DNA of 10,182 nt from an uncultured Porphyromonadaceae bacterium (lineage in GTDB: Bacteria; Bacteroidota; Bacteroidia; Bacteroidales; Muribaculaceae). This document shows, in pieces, positions 1 through 5,971 of the stretch (the first letter of the stretch is position 1; each line of letters starts with the position of its first letter). The stretch is from the NCBI GenBank assembly GCA_947175455.1, contig CAMWMW010000025.1, forward strand, positions 1-10,182, read 5' to 3'. A program made the translations under genes and the position numbers. The notes beneath the pieces were generated by a model that saw nothing but the letters and a program-made list of their open reading frames with translations, searched no databases and had not been told where the DNA came from.

Positions 1-851
1 AGAAACTCTGGAACGAGATTAACCACAAGTATGTCTATACCGTTCACTACGACAGTAAGGAACTGATAGACAAGGTTATCGCCAACTTGAAGAAGAATCT
101 CGCCGTAACCAAACTCCAGTACGTCATGGTTTCGGGAGTACAGGATAAGGAGAACGTAACGGAGTTTGGCAATACTAAATCAACTACTCGCGAACTGACG
201 GACGTTTGCACTTCGTCTGTTCCTTATGATGTTGTCGGAGAGATTGCGAGAGGCGCACGTCTGACCCGACGTTCCGTTGTGAAAATTCTTAAAGGTATAG
301 GCTTGAAAGTCTTGTTGTTCAAGAACAATCCCGAAGAATTTATCCGCAATGTCATTAAGGCTATCCGCGAGGAAAAAGCGACTATGATTGTAGATCATAT
401 TACCTACAACCCTACTAAGGCTGACCCTTACGACAGCACAATCTTTGTGCCAGAACGTCGTCTGAATGTGAATAAGGCTCTCGAACTGTCAAAGCATATC
501 ACACCATACGTTTCTTACGACAGCGACGGAGAGAAGAATTTTGCCCAAGGACTGGAAAGTGCAACGGAGGTTCTGATATTTGCCAAACTTCCACGCAAAC
601 TCAAAATACCCACGCCTGTCGGCTACTATGCACCTGACTGGGCGATAGAATTTGAGGAGGGTACGGTTCGCCACGTGTTTTTTGTCGCCGAGACCAAAGG
701 TTCACTCGACAAGATGGAGCTTCGTGGAGTTGAAAAAGCCAAGACCGAGTGCGCTAAACGCCTTTTCAACTCAATATCGACGAACACCACACGATACGGT
801 GTTGTCGACAAATTCGAGAATCTTTACAACATCATTAACGGCATAGACTAA
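1..851 (+). CDS. res: Type III restriction enzyme, Res subunit (C-terminal part)
   Basis: The open frame runs in from the left edge, with the first whole codon at position 3, and gives 282 visible residues; the DEAD-like helicase/translocase part lies outside the window. Res subunits form a complex with the Mod methyltransferase and cut DNA after ATP-driven communication between sites. The end of the protein carries the expected PD-(D/E)xK nuclease motif: PDW with Asp codon 636-638, then VAETKG with Glu at 690-692 and Lys at 696-698. The stretch around IARGARLTRRSVVKIL and NPEEFI (about 240-345) also fits the region before the nuclease in this family. A TTG at 87 lies inside the frame and is not the start. 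The stop overlaps the next start as TAATG, suggesting an operon that continues into the small genes downstream. I am confident of the family; the mod gene is not visible. Confidence 0.9.
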   Translation, partial: KLWNEINHKYVYTVHYDSKELIDKVIANLKKNLAVTKLQYVMVSGVQDKENVTEFGNTKSTTRELTDVCTSSVPYDVVGEIARGARLTRRSVVKILKGIGLKVLLFKNNPEEFIRNVIKAIREEKATMIVDHITYNPTKADPYDSTIFVPERRLNVNKALELSKHITPYVSYDSDGEKNFAQGLESATEVLIFAKLPRKLKIPTPVGYYAPDWAIEFEEGTVRHVFFVAETKGSLDKMELRGVEKAKTECAKRLFNSISTNTTRYGVVDKFENLYNIINGID

Positions 852-1006
852 TGACCAATTACGACGAATTAGATAGTTACAACGGCGACCCCGTACATGA
901 TATGGAAGTTGACTACGACTTCCATATCAACACGGGCGAGTTGCCCGACGAGTTCGGAGACTCCGACCTTGACGAGTTTATCAATAATCATAACGACTGG
1001 GATTAA
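851..1006 (+). CDS. Small, extremely acidic protein (51 aa), unknown
   Basis: The ATG at 851 shares one base with the res stop (TAATG), a typical coupled arrangement. The product has 51 residues, of which 12 are Asp and 5 Glu, with three His and no Lys or Arg, so it should carry a strong negative charge along its whole length. There is no Cys, no signal peptide and no membrane segment. I do not recognise the family. Its position directly after a restriction gene and before a toxin-like cassette makes a nucleic-acid-mimic, inhibitor or subunit-tether role conceivable, but that is inference. The frame contains a strong hairpin at 898-929, so part of its unusual composition could reflect an RNA structure. 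There is no clear Shine-Dalgarno sequence; translation probably relies on coupling to res. Confidence 0.6.
   Translation: MTNYDELDSYNGDPVHDMEVDYDFHINTGELPDEFGDSDLDEFINNHNDWD
898..929 (+). repeat. Near-perfect 14-bp hairpin inside the 51-aa gene
   Basis: Arms 898-911 (TGATATGGAAGTTG) and 916-929 (CGACTTCCATATCA) pair over 14 positions, 13 Watson-Crick and one G-U in RNA, around a 4-nt loop ACTA. No T-run follows the right arm, so it is not a standard intrinsic terminator. It lies 47 nt downstream of the res stop. It could slow ribosomes or polymerase, protect the res 3' end, or set the ratio of res to downstream genes. The pairing is directly visible; the function is inference. Confidence 0.7.
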
Positions 1007-1008
1007 TT

Positions 1009-1092
1009 ATGAATATCCTTAAATCTATATTCAGAGAGCATTCAGTGAAGTCGCAGATAAACGAATATAACAAGCAAACTTATGACGAGTAA
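1009..1092 (+). CDS. Possible 27-aa small ORF before the DUF3791 gene
   Basis: An ATG two bases after the previous stop opens a 27-codon frame that ends 11 nt inside the following DUF3791 gene. The peptide is mildly basic at its N terminus (MNILKSIFREH) and polar afterwards, with no Cys and no clear membrane segment. I do not recognise it. Its value may be mainly translational: a ribosome ending at 1092 would sit over the start at 1082. Against it are the very small size, no ribosome binding site, and the possibility that it is only leader sequence. The tight fit in the chain is the main support. Confidence 0.35.
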   Translation: MNILKSIFREHSVKSQINEYNKQTYDE

Positions 1093-1300
1093 ACAATTAG
1101 ACTTTGTAACCTGTGTCATCGGAGCCTTGTCACTCATGACAGGTCAGTCATGTTCACTGATATACAGAAGACTCCATTCAGCCGGAATAATCAAGGATTA
1201 TTTAGCAGCAGCATACGATGTGCTCCATACATTCAGTCTTGAATATGTTGCCGAAGATGTGATTGCCTTGATGAAAAAGAAAGGAATTGCCATATGTTAG
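1082..1300 (+). CDS. DUF3791 family protein (72 aa), first copy
   Basis: This 72-residue protein fits the DUF3791 family: an N-terminal helix (QLDFVTCVIGALS), a middle segment with IYRRLHSAGIIKDYL at about 27-41, then the characteristic YDVLHTFSLEYVAEDVIALM at about 45-64. Proteins of this family are about 70 aa and commonly sit beside DUF3990 genes; no biochemical activity is established as far as I know. It starts 11 nt inside the preceding 27-aa ORF, and its last 7 nt overlap the DUF3990 start, so the two are almost certainly co-translated. Given the toxin-like fold of its neighbour, an antitoxin or targeting-partner role is plausible but inferred. It has no DNA-binding helix-turn-helix that I can identify by eye. 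Confidence 0.8.
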   Translation: MTSKQLDFVTCVIGALSLMTGQSCSLIYRRLHSAGIIKDYLAAAYDVLHTFSLEYVAEDVIALMKKKGIAIC

Positions 1301-1773
1301 TCTATCATTCTTCTGACCAGTGTTTTGAATGTCCGGATGTGGTTCATTCTCGCGATGCTCTCGACTTCGGTAAGGGTTTCTATGTCACCAGGCTAAAAGA
1401 CCAGGCTGAGAAATATGCCAACCGTTTCCTGAGAGTTGGCAGTGATGCCTATCTGCATATTTTTGAGTACAATCCCGATTCTGAGATGAGAGTTAAGTTT
1501 TTTGAATCGTATGATATGGAATGGCTTGATTTCGTATGCAGTTGCCGAAAGGGATACGATGTCTATAAGGAATATGACATTATTGAAGGCGGTATTGCCA
1601 ATGACAAGGTATTCCAAACGGTAGATTTATATATGGCAGGAATCTATAGTAAGGAGCAGGCACTTCAGAATCTTGCGTATGAAAAGCCGAATCATCAGTT
1701 GTGTTTCATTACTCAAAGAGCAATCGACGGATGCCTGAAGTTTGTTGATTATAGAAAGTATTGTCATGGATAA
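1294..1773 (+). CDS. DUF3990 protein, putative ADP-ribosyltransferase-fold toxin
   Basis: This 159-aa protein shows the DUF3990 hallmarks: LVYHSSD at residues 2-8, LDFGKGFYVTRLKDQAEKYA at 23-42, DIIEGGIANDKVF at 95-107 and NHQLCFITQRAI at 133-144. DUF3990 is grouped with ADP-ribosyltransferase-like folds; by position His5, Tyr30 and Gln135 would be the candidate NAD-site residues, an assignment made by pattern only. Such enzymes transfer ADP-ribose from NAD to protein or nucleic acid, but the target here is unknown. The start at 1294 is supported by AAGGA at 1281-1285 and overlaps the previous stop by 7 nt; the end overlaps the next gene by 8 nt. It is cytosolic, with no signal peptide. Its flanking by two 72-aa DUF3791-type genes suggests a toxin held by small partners. 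Confidence 0.82.
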   Translation: MLVYHSSDQCFECPDVVHSRDALDFGKGFYVTRLKDQAEKYANRFLRVGSDAYLHIFEYNPDSEMRVKFFESYDMEWLDFVCSCRKGYDVYKEYDIIEGGIANDKVFQTVDLYMAGIYSKEQALQNLAYEKPNHQLCFITQRAIDGCLKFVDYRKYCHG

Positions 1774-1984
1774 GCCTACAAGAATCTTACGAGACATGAA
1801 GTACGCCCGCATCATAGAGTTGATTGCGGAAAAGCAACGTATTTCTCTTGAAGATGCTATGGATATGCTATACTCTTCTCCGCTGTTTGAAATCATCGAT
1901 GATGGAACTGCGGATTTGATATGTAGAAGTGACATTTATCTTGCAGAGGAAATCATACGCCTGAATATACAGTCTCAGGAATGA
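1766..1984 (+). CDS. DUF3791-like protein (72 aa), second copy
   Basis: The ATG at 1766 overlaps the DUF3990 stop by 8 nt and has AGAAAG at 1753-1758 as a plausible ribosome binding site; the longer frame from a TTG at 1742 is less likely. The 72-aa product has the same length as the first DUF3791 protein and a similar layout: a first helix (MKYARIIELIAEKQ), ISLEDAMDMLYSS, then IIDDGTADLICRSDIYLAEEIIRL in place of the YDVLHT...AEDVIAL segment. The copies are clearly diverged, so they may bind different surfaces or targets. It is likely a second partner or antitoxin of the DUF3990 protein. The family call rests on pattern resemblance and is less sure than for the first copy. Confidence 0.65.
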   Translation: MDKPTRILRDMKYARIIELIAEKQRISLEDAMDMLYSSPLFEIIDDGTADLICRSDIYLAEEIIRLNIQSQE

Positions 1985-2100
1985 CGAAGCTACGCGAAGT
2001 GGTCGAGCATATCACTTTCCTGAATCCGGAGAACCGACAGCATGGAAATTCGAGCTTCCCGGTAATCTGGTGGCTATCATCTCACGAAGTATTTTCATAG
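1981..2100 (+). CDS. Possible 39-aa ORF or frameshifted gene remnant
   Basis: An ATG at 1981 overlaps the preceding TGA in a 4-nt ATGA junction, a classic coupled start, and opens a 39-aa frame ending at 2100. The first 20 residues (MTKLREVVEHITFLNPENRQ) look like protein; the rest is less convincing. The third frame over 2038-2085 reads AWKFELPGNLVAIISR, which looks more protein-like than the 39-aa frame there. This suggests a longer gene broken near 2040 by a frameshift. I recognise neither half. It ends 4 nt before the converging zeta gene. Confidence 0.3.
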   Translation: MTKLREVVEHITFLNPENRQHGNSSFPVIWWLSSHEVFS

Positions 2101-2104
2101 TTCG

Positions 2105-2704
2105 TTATAATAGAATATTTTGTGCCCAATCGGGAATATCCTCAGTGTATTGCTTTGCTAAAACTCCCTCTGAGAGACGGAAGAGAGGGCGGGCATCAAC
2201 ATCGTCAATTGAGTTATCGTAGACGTAAAGACGGTCAATGATTGATGCTACTATTTTGCAGTTTTGAATTGACTTGTTGTAGCGAGAGATAATTTTGGTG
2301 ATTGGTACATCATGTCCGCCTTCCATTACTCGCTTGGCGATACGCGATGCATTTATTGTCGGGTTAGATGTGGAAATGAAGAATATTCGAATAAAGAACC
2401 CTGCTTGCTTTGCTCTGATAACAAAGTCAATTTTATCTTGCGCAGAAAAAACGGTCTCAAATACTAAACTCCTCTTTTCTTTAAGACACTGTTCGCGAAG
2501 GTCAGAACAATAAGTAGCCGCCTTCAGCACGGATTCTGAATTGTTCCAATCGCCGAACAAATCATTGGCAATCTGGTCGGGATTTATATACGTTGTACCC
2601 TCAGCCCACTCGTGATGAAGAAACTTTTGGGTAATAGAAGTCTTGCCTGACCCATTAGGTCCGGCAATTATTATCAGTTCCGGTTTATGTTCAACAGTTG
2701 CCAT
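2105..2704 (-). CDS. Zeta-toxin family kinase
   Basis: This 199-aa P-loop kinase fits the zeta toxin family. Visible motifs are the Walker A loop AGPNGSGKTS at residues 14-23, INPDQIA at 40-46 (Asp43 as candidate catalytic base), LVFETVFS at 80-87, and RVMEGGHDVP at 125-134 followed by ISRYNKSI. Characterised zeta/PezT toxins phosphorylate UDP-N-acetylglucosamine and block wall synthesis, but many chromosomal relatives have untested substrates. A longer frame back to 2842 only shadows the upstream gene. The ATG at 2704 puts the P-loop at the usual N-terminal position and overlaps the upstream 71-aa gene by 14 nt, indicating translational coupling. The 3' end faces the other toxin-like chain with a 4-nt gap and no terminator between them. 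The family is confident; the substrate is open. Confidence 0.88.
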   Translation of the reverse strand: MATVEHKPELIIIAGPNGSGKTSITQKFLHHEWAEGTTYINPDQIANDLFGDWNNSESVLKAATYCSDLREQCLKEKRSLVFETVFSAQDKIDFVIRAKQAGFFIRIFFISTSNPTINASRIAKRVMEGGHDVPITKIISRYNKSIQNCKIVASIIDRLYVYDNSIDDVDARPLFRLSEGVLAKQYTEDIPDWAQNILL

Positions 2705-2906
2705 TCTTGACTTCGTTAATGCGGTCAGCCCATTTGGCTTGCTGTTCATCAGCACCAAGACGTAATTCCTCAAAGTATTTTTTTGTGGCCTCTTCGTGCC
2801 GTCTCTTTGCGTCCTCTGCCGCCTCGCGCATGATTTGGGCAAGCATCTCGTCGGTTGGGTCCTGACCGGAGTTGAACCGATATGAGTTCATTTCAGCTTC
2901 TGACAT
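2691..2906 (-). CDS. 71-aa helical protein, putative partner/antitoxin of zeta kinase
   Basis: This small protein precedes and overlaps (14 nt) the zeta kinase gene. From the ATG at 2906 it has 71 residues; a GTG start at 2951 would add a Cys/His-rich stretch translated from an inverted repeat and is unlikely. The middle is strongly helical and charged (DEMLAQIMREAAEDAKRRHE, then ATKKYFEELR), with a short polar N terminus. It is not recognisable as the classical epsilon or PezA antitoxin by eye, and I see no helix-turn-helix. Location and size suggest an inhibitor or stabilising partner of the kinase, but this is inference. The start lies 14 nt from the inverted repeat at 2921-2963, which could control its expression. 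Confidence 0.75.
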   Translation of the reverse strand: MSEAEMNSYRFNSGQDPTDEMLAQIMREAAEDAKRRHEEATKKYFEELRLGADEQQAKWADRINEVKNGNC

Positions 2907-2920
2907 AGTATGTAAATGAA

Positions 2921-2963
2921 AATGGCTGCAATGCTGCCGATTGGGACACACATTGCAGCCATT
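2921..2963 (-). terminator. 13-bp perfect inverted repeat: ppdK terminator and/or operator of the zeta pair
   Basis: AATGGCTGCAATG at 2921-2933 and CATTGCAGCCATT at 2951-2963 are perfect complements around a 17-nt loop. Reading on the minus strand, the stem starts 27 nt after the ppdK stop and is followed by the T-rich TTCATTTACATACT, a moderate match to an intrinsic terminator. It also lies just 14 nt before the ATG of the 71-aa gene, where a toxin-antitoxin operator would be expected. The loop is long for an efficient terminator, so a regulatory role is a fair alternative. Confidence 0.6.
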
Positions 2964-2990
2964 ATTAATTACTGATATTCGGCTGATTAA

Positions 2991-5708
2991 TTATTCTTCG
3001 ATGGCTGCCTGTGCCGCCGCTACACGGGCGATGGGCACGCGGAAAGGTGAGCAGCTGACGTAGTTCATACCGAGATTCGCGCAGAATTTCACTGAACTGG
3101 GCTCGCCACCATGCTCGCCACAGATGCCTACCTTCAGATCGGGACGTGTCGCACGACCTTTCTTAACACCCATCTCTACGAGCTGACCGACACCTGTCTG
3201 GTCAAGTACCTCAAACGGATCTACCTTGATGATGCCGTGCTCTTTGTAGAATTTCAAGAACTTGGGAGCGTCATCACGTGAGAAACCGAATGTCATCTGG
3301 GTGAGGTCGTTGGTTCCGAATGAGAAGAATTCAGCGACCTCTGCGATTTCGTTGGCTGTAAGTGCCGCACGGGGAACCTCAATCATTGTTCCGACTTTGT
3401 AGATTACTGAGTCGCCTTTCTCTTCGAATACTTTCGCAGCAGTTGTGTGAATAACATCTGCCTGGTTCTGAAGCTCTTTGAGAGAACCTACCAACGGAAC
3501 CATAATCTCAGGAAGAACCTTGATGCCGCGAGCCTTGCATGCGAGTGCCGCCTCGATGATGGCGCGTGTCTGCATTTCGGTTATCTCGGGGTATGTGATG
3601 CCAAGACGGCAACCTCGGTGTCCGAGCATCGGGTTAAACTCTTCGAGTGAATCAACCTTTGCCTTGACCTCTTCGAGTGTGAGACCCATCTCGGACGCAA
3701 GCTCTTTCTGAGTAGCAGTCTGATGAGGTACAAACTCATGCAACGGCGGGTCAAGAAGGCGAACAGTCACACCATAGCCATCCATAGCCTCGAAAATTCC
3801 CTCGAAGTCGCCACGCTGCATAGGCAGAAGTTTGGCAAGTGCCGCACGACGACCCTCTTCGTCAGATGCAAGAATCATCTCACGTACAGATTTGATTCTG
3901 TCGCCTTCGAAGAACATATGCTCTGTACGGCAAAGACCGATACCCTGAGCTCCGAAACGACGTGCCTGTTTTGCATCGCGGGGAGAATCCGCATTTGTGC
4001 GTACAAGAGTCTTGGCGAATTTGTCAGAGAGGTTCATGATTGCGCCGAAGTCGCCATCAAGTTCAGGTTCGGTTGTCGGAACCTGACCGTCATATACATC
4101 ACCTGTAGAGCCGTTGAGCGAGATCCAGTCTCCCTCCTTATAAACCTTGCCGTTCATCTCTACAGTCTTTGCCTTGTAGTCAACAACAATCTCACCGGCA
4201 CCAGACACGCAGCATTTACCCATGCCGCGAGCAACAACCGCAGCATGAGATGTCATACCACCGCGCATTGTGAGGATACCCTGTGCCACAGCCATACCGC
4301 GAAGGTCTTCGGGTGAAGTCTCGATACGCACAAGAACAACTTTCTTTTTCTTTTCTGCCCATTCTTCGGCATCGTCAGCCTGGAATACTACCTGACCGGT
4401 TGCGGCACCGGGAGATGCAGGCAGACCTTTTGCCATGACTTTGGCACGCTTGAGCGCGTCTTTGTCAAACACCGGGTGAAGAAGTTCATCGAGTTTCTGC
4501 GGCTCTATGCGGAGAAGCGCTGTCTTTTCATCTATTTCGCCGGCACGGAGAAGATCCATCGCGATTTTCACCATTGCGGCACCGGTGCGCTTGCCGTTAC
4601 GGGTCTGGAGCATCCAGAGTTTGCCATCCTGAATTGTGAACTCCATATCCTGCATGTCTTTGTAGTAGTCTTCAAGACGTTTTGCGATAGCTATAAGCTC
4701 GGCAGCACATACAGGCATTGATTCCTCAAGAGAAGGATATTTCTCGCGACGCTCTTCTTCAGAAATGCCCTGAAGTTTTGCCCATCTGCGTGAACCTTCC
4801 ACTGTAATCTGCTGAGGTGTGCGGACACCTGCAACGACATCCTCACCCTGTGCATTAATAAGGTATTCACCGTTGAAGATATTCTCTCCTGTAGCTGCAT
4901 CGCGGCTGAACGCAACACCTGTGGCTGAGTTGTTACCCATGTTACCGTAAACCATAGCCTGAACGTTGACGGCAGTACCCCACTCTTCCGGGATCTGGTT
5001 CATACGGCGGTAGATAATGGCACGTTCGTTCATCCAGCTGTCGAACACGGCGCAGATACCGCCCCACAGCTGCTCCCATGCAGACTCGGGGAAATCTTTG
5101 CCGGTATATTCTTTAACGGCGGCTTTAAAACGCTTGACAAGTTCCTTGAGATCATCTACATCAAGTTCATTGTCAAATTTCACACCCTTCTCCTCCTTAA
5201 CCTTATCCATGATAGCCTCGAAAGGATCGATGTCGGTTTTGCTCTTCGGCTTCATTCCAAGCACAACGTCACCGTACATCTGTACGAAACGGCGATAGCT
5301 GTCCCACGCGAAACGAGGATTGCCGCTCTTTTCTGCCATTGTGGCAACAGTAGCATCGTTCATACCGAGGTTGAGCACTGTATCCATCATACCGGGCATG
5401 GAAGCGCGGGCTCCGGAACGTACTGAAACCAGAAGAGGATTAGAAGAATCATCGAATTTATTGCCGGTAAGTTCCTCGACATGGGCTATAGCTTTCTCAA
5501 CTTCAGCCTTGATGTCTTCCACAACTTTGTCACGGCCATATTGTGTGTATTCTGTGCAGACTTCTGTGGTAATCGTGAATCCGGGAGGCACCGGCATTCC
5601 CAACAGGTTCATCTCTGCAAGGTTTGCACCCTTGCCGCCAAGGAGATTTCTCATTGACGCATTACCTTCGGCTTTTCCGTCACCGAACGTATATACTTTT
5701 TTTGCCAT
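2991..5708 (-). CDS. ppdK: Pyruvate, phosphate dikinase
   Basis: This 905-aa cytosolic enzyme interconverts pyruvate, ATP and phosphate with phosphoenolpyruvate, AMP and pyrophosphate. The N-terminal nucleotide-binding domain shows [12 protein letters not shown] (22-33) and [17 protein letters not shown] (94-110). The swivelling phosphohistidine domain has [13 protein letters not shown] (483-495) with His488 as the carrier. The C-terminal barrel has [10 protein letters not shown] (591-600), [11 protein letters not shown] (773-783), [20 protein letters not shown] (794-813) and [12 protein letters not shown] (861-872) with the catalytic Cys863. Length and motif order match full-length family members. 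Thr486, two residues before the His, is the position phosphorylated in plant enzymes; no regulatory kinase gene is in the window. The gene is monocistronic here, between the inverted repeat at 2921-2963 and a divergent promoter region shared with rlmD. Confidence 0.97.
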   Translation of the reverse strand: MAKKVYTFGDGKAEGNASMRNLLGGKGANLAEMNLLGMPVPPGFTITTEVCTEYTQYGRDKVVEDIKAEVEKAIAHVEELTGNKFDDSSNPLLVSVRSGARASMPGMMDTVLNLGMNDATVATMAEKSGNPRFAWDSYRRFVQMYGDVVLGMKPKSKTDIDPFEAIMDKVKEEKGVKFDNELDVDDLKELVKRFKAAVKEYTGKDFPESAWEQLWGGICAVFDSWMNERAIIYRRMNQIPEEWGTAVNVQAMVYGNMGNNSATGVAFSRDAATGENIFNGEYLINAQGEDVVAGVRTPQQITVEGSRRWAKLQGISEEERREKYPSLEESMPVCAAELIAIAKRLEDYYKDMQDMEFTIQDGKLWMLQTRNGKRTGAAMVKIAMDLLRAGEIDEKTALLRIEPQKLDELLHPVFDKDALKRAKVMAKGLPASPGAATGQVVFQADDAEEWAEKKKKVVLVRIETSPEDLRGMAVAQGILTMRGGMTSHAAVVARGMGKCCVSGAGEIVVDYKAKTVEMNGKVYKEGDWISLNGSTGDVYDGQVPTTEPELDGDFGAIMNLSDKFAKTLVRTNADSPRDAKQARRFGAQGIGLCRTEHMFFEGDRIKSVREMILASDEEGRRAALAKLLPMQRGDFEGIFEAMDGYGVTVRLLDPPLHEFVPHQTATQKELASEMGLTLEEVKAKVDSLEEFNPMLGHRGCRLGITYPEITEMQTRAIIEAALACKARGIKVLPEIMVPLVGSLKELQNQADVIHTTAAKVFEEKGDSVIYKVGTMIEVPRAALTANEIAEVAEFFSFGTNDLTQMTFGFSRDDAPKFLKFYKEHGIIKVDPFEVLDQTGVGQLVEMGVKKGRATRPDLKVGICGEHGGEPSSVKFCANLGMNYVSCSPFRVPIARVAAAQAAIEE

Positions 5709-5904
5709 AGAGGTTATAAAAATTAATTATGACTTAAATTAAATATAATATTTCTATCTTTATATCATATTGTGTTTTCAATCGGTATTTTGAGCCTTTT
5801 ACATTAGCATCCAACAGATTAAACTATTGCAAAAGATAAAATATCTCAATTATATACATGTATGAAAAAGCACGTTTTCAAGACTGCTTCCTATTTAGCA
5901 ACTG

Positions 5905-5912
5905 CAAATATA
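5905..5912 (-). promoter_or_regulatory. Candidate -7 box for ppdK
   Basis: On the minus strand this reads TATATTTG, an exact match to the Bacteroidetes sigma-ABfr -7 consensus TAnnTTTG. It would give a leader of roughly 190 nt before the ppdK ATG. No clear TTTG -33 box is visible at the usual distance, so this is tentative. Confidence 0.3.
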
Positions 5913-5934
5913 CAAATTTGTTGTTAATTTTTAG

Positions 5935-5942
5935 TATTTTTG
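5935..5942 (+). promoter_or_regulatory. Candidate -7 box for rlmD
   Basis: TATTTTTG exactly matches TAnnTTTG and lies 29 nt before the rlmD ATG, a sensible distance for a short leader. A TTTG at 5917-5920 is present but only 14 nt upstream, shorter than the usual spacing to a -33 box, so the promoter is plausible but not firm. Confidence 0.4.
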
Positions 5943-5971
5943 CATTGAAAAAGTAATATTTAAGATAATAA

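Larger units (their letters stand above)
5709..5971. other. Divergent AT-rich intergenic region (ppdK / rlmD)
   Basis: This 263-bp stretch separates the ppdK start (minus) from the rlmD start (plus) and must hold the promoters of both. It is strongly AT-rich. It contains two opposed matches to the Bacteroidetes -7 box (5905-5912 and 5935-5942), a CAAATTTG palindrome at 5913-5920, and a 10-bp palindrome ATACATGTAT at 5854-5863. I see no convincing gene: the only ATG-started frame I followed gives 21 codons (5862-5927). Confidence 0.6.

Noticed and set aside
1135..1152. CATGAC / GTCATG 6-bp inverted repeat in the first DUF3791 gene
   Set aside because: It is short, lies inside a well-supported coding frame, and is expected by chance.
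1742..1765. TTG start for the second DUF3791-like gene
   Set aside because: The ATG at 1766 has a plausible ribosome binding site, gives the same 72-aa length as the first copy, and forms a normal 8-nt overlap.
2705..2842. Longer N-terminal extension of the zeta kinase frame
   Set aside because: It only shadows the coding frame of the 71-aa gene; its composition is unlike the kinase, and the ATG at 2704 puts the P-loop at the normal place.
2907..2951. GTG start at 2951 for the 71-aa gene
   Set aside because: The added residues come from the inverted repeat and are Cys/His-rich with no helical pattern; the ATG at 2906 is simpler.
3723..4316. 197-aa open frame opposite ppdK
   Set aside because: It is antisense to a highly conserved enzyme with all catalytic motifs in place; the antisense product has no recognisable domain.
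5862..5927. 21-codon ORF in the ppdK/rlmD intergenic region
   Set aside because: It is very short, has no ribosome binding site, and overlaps the likely promoter region.
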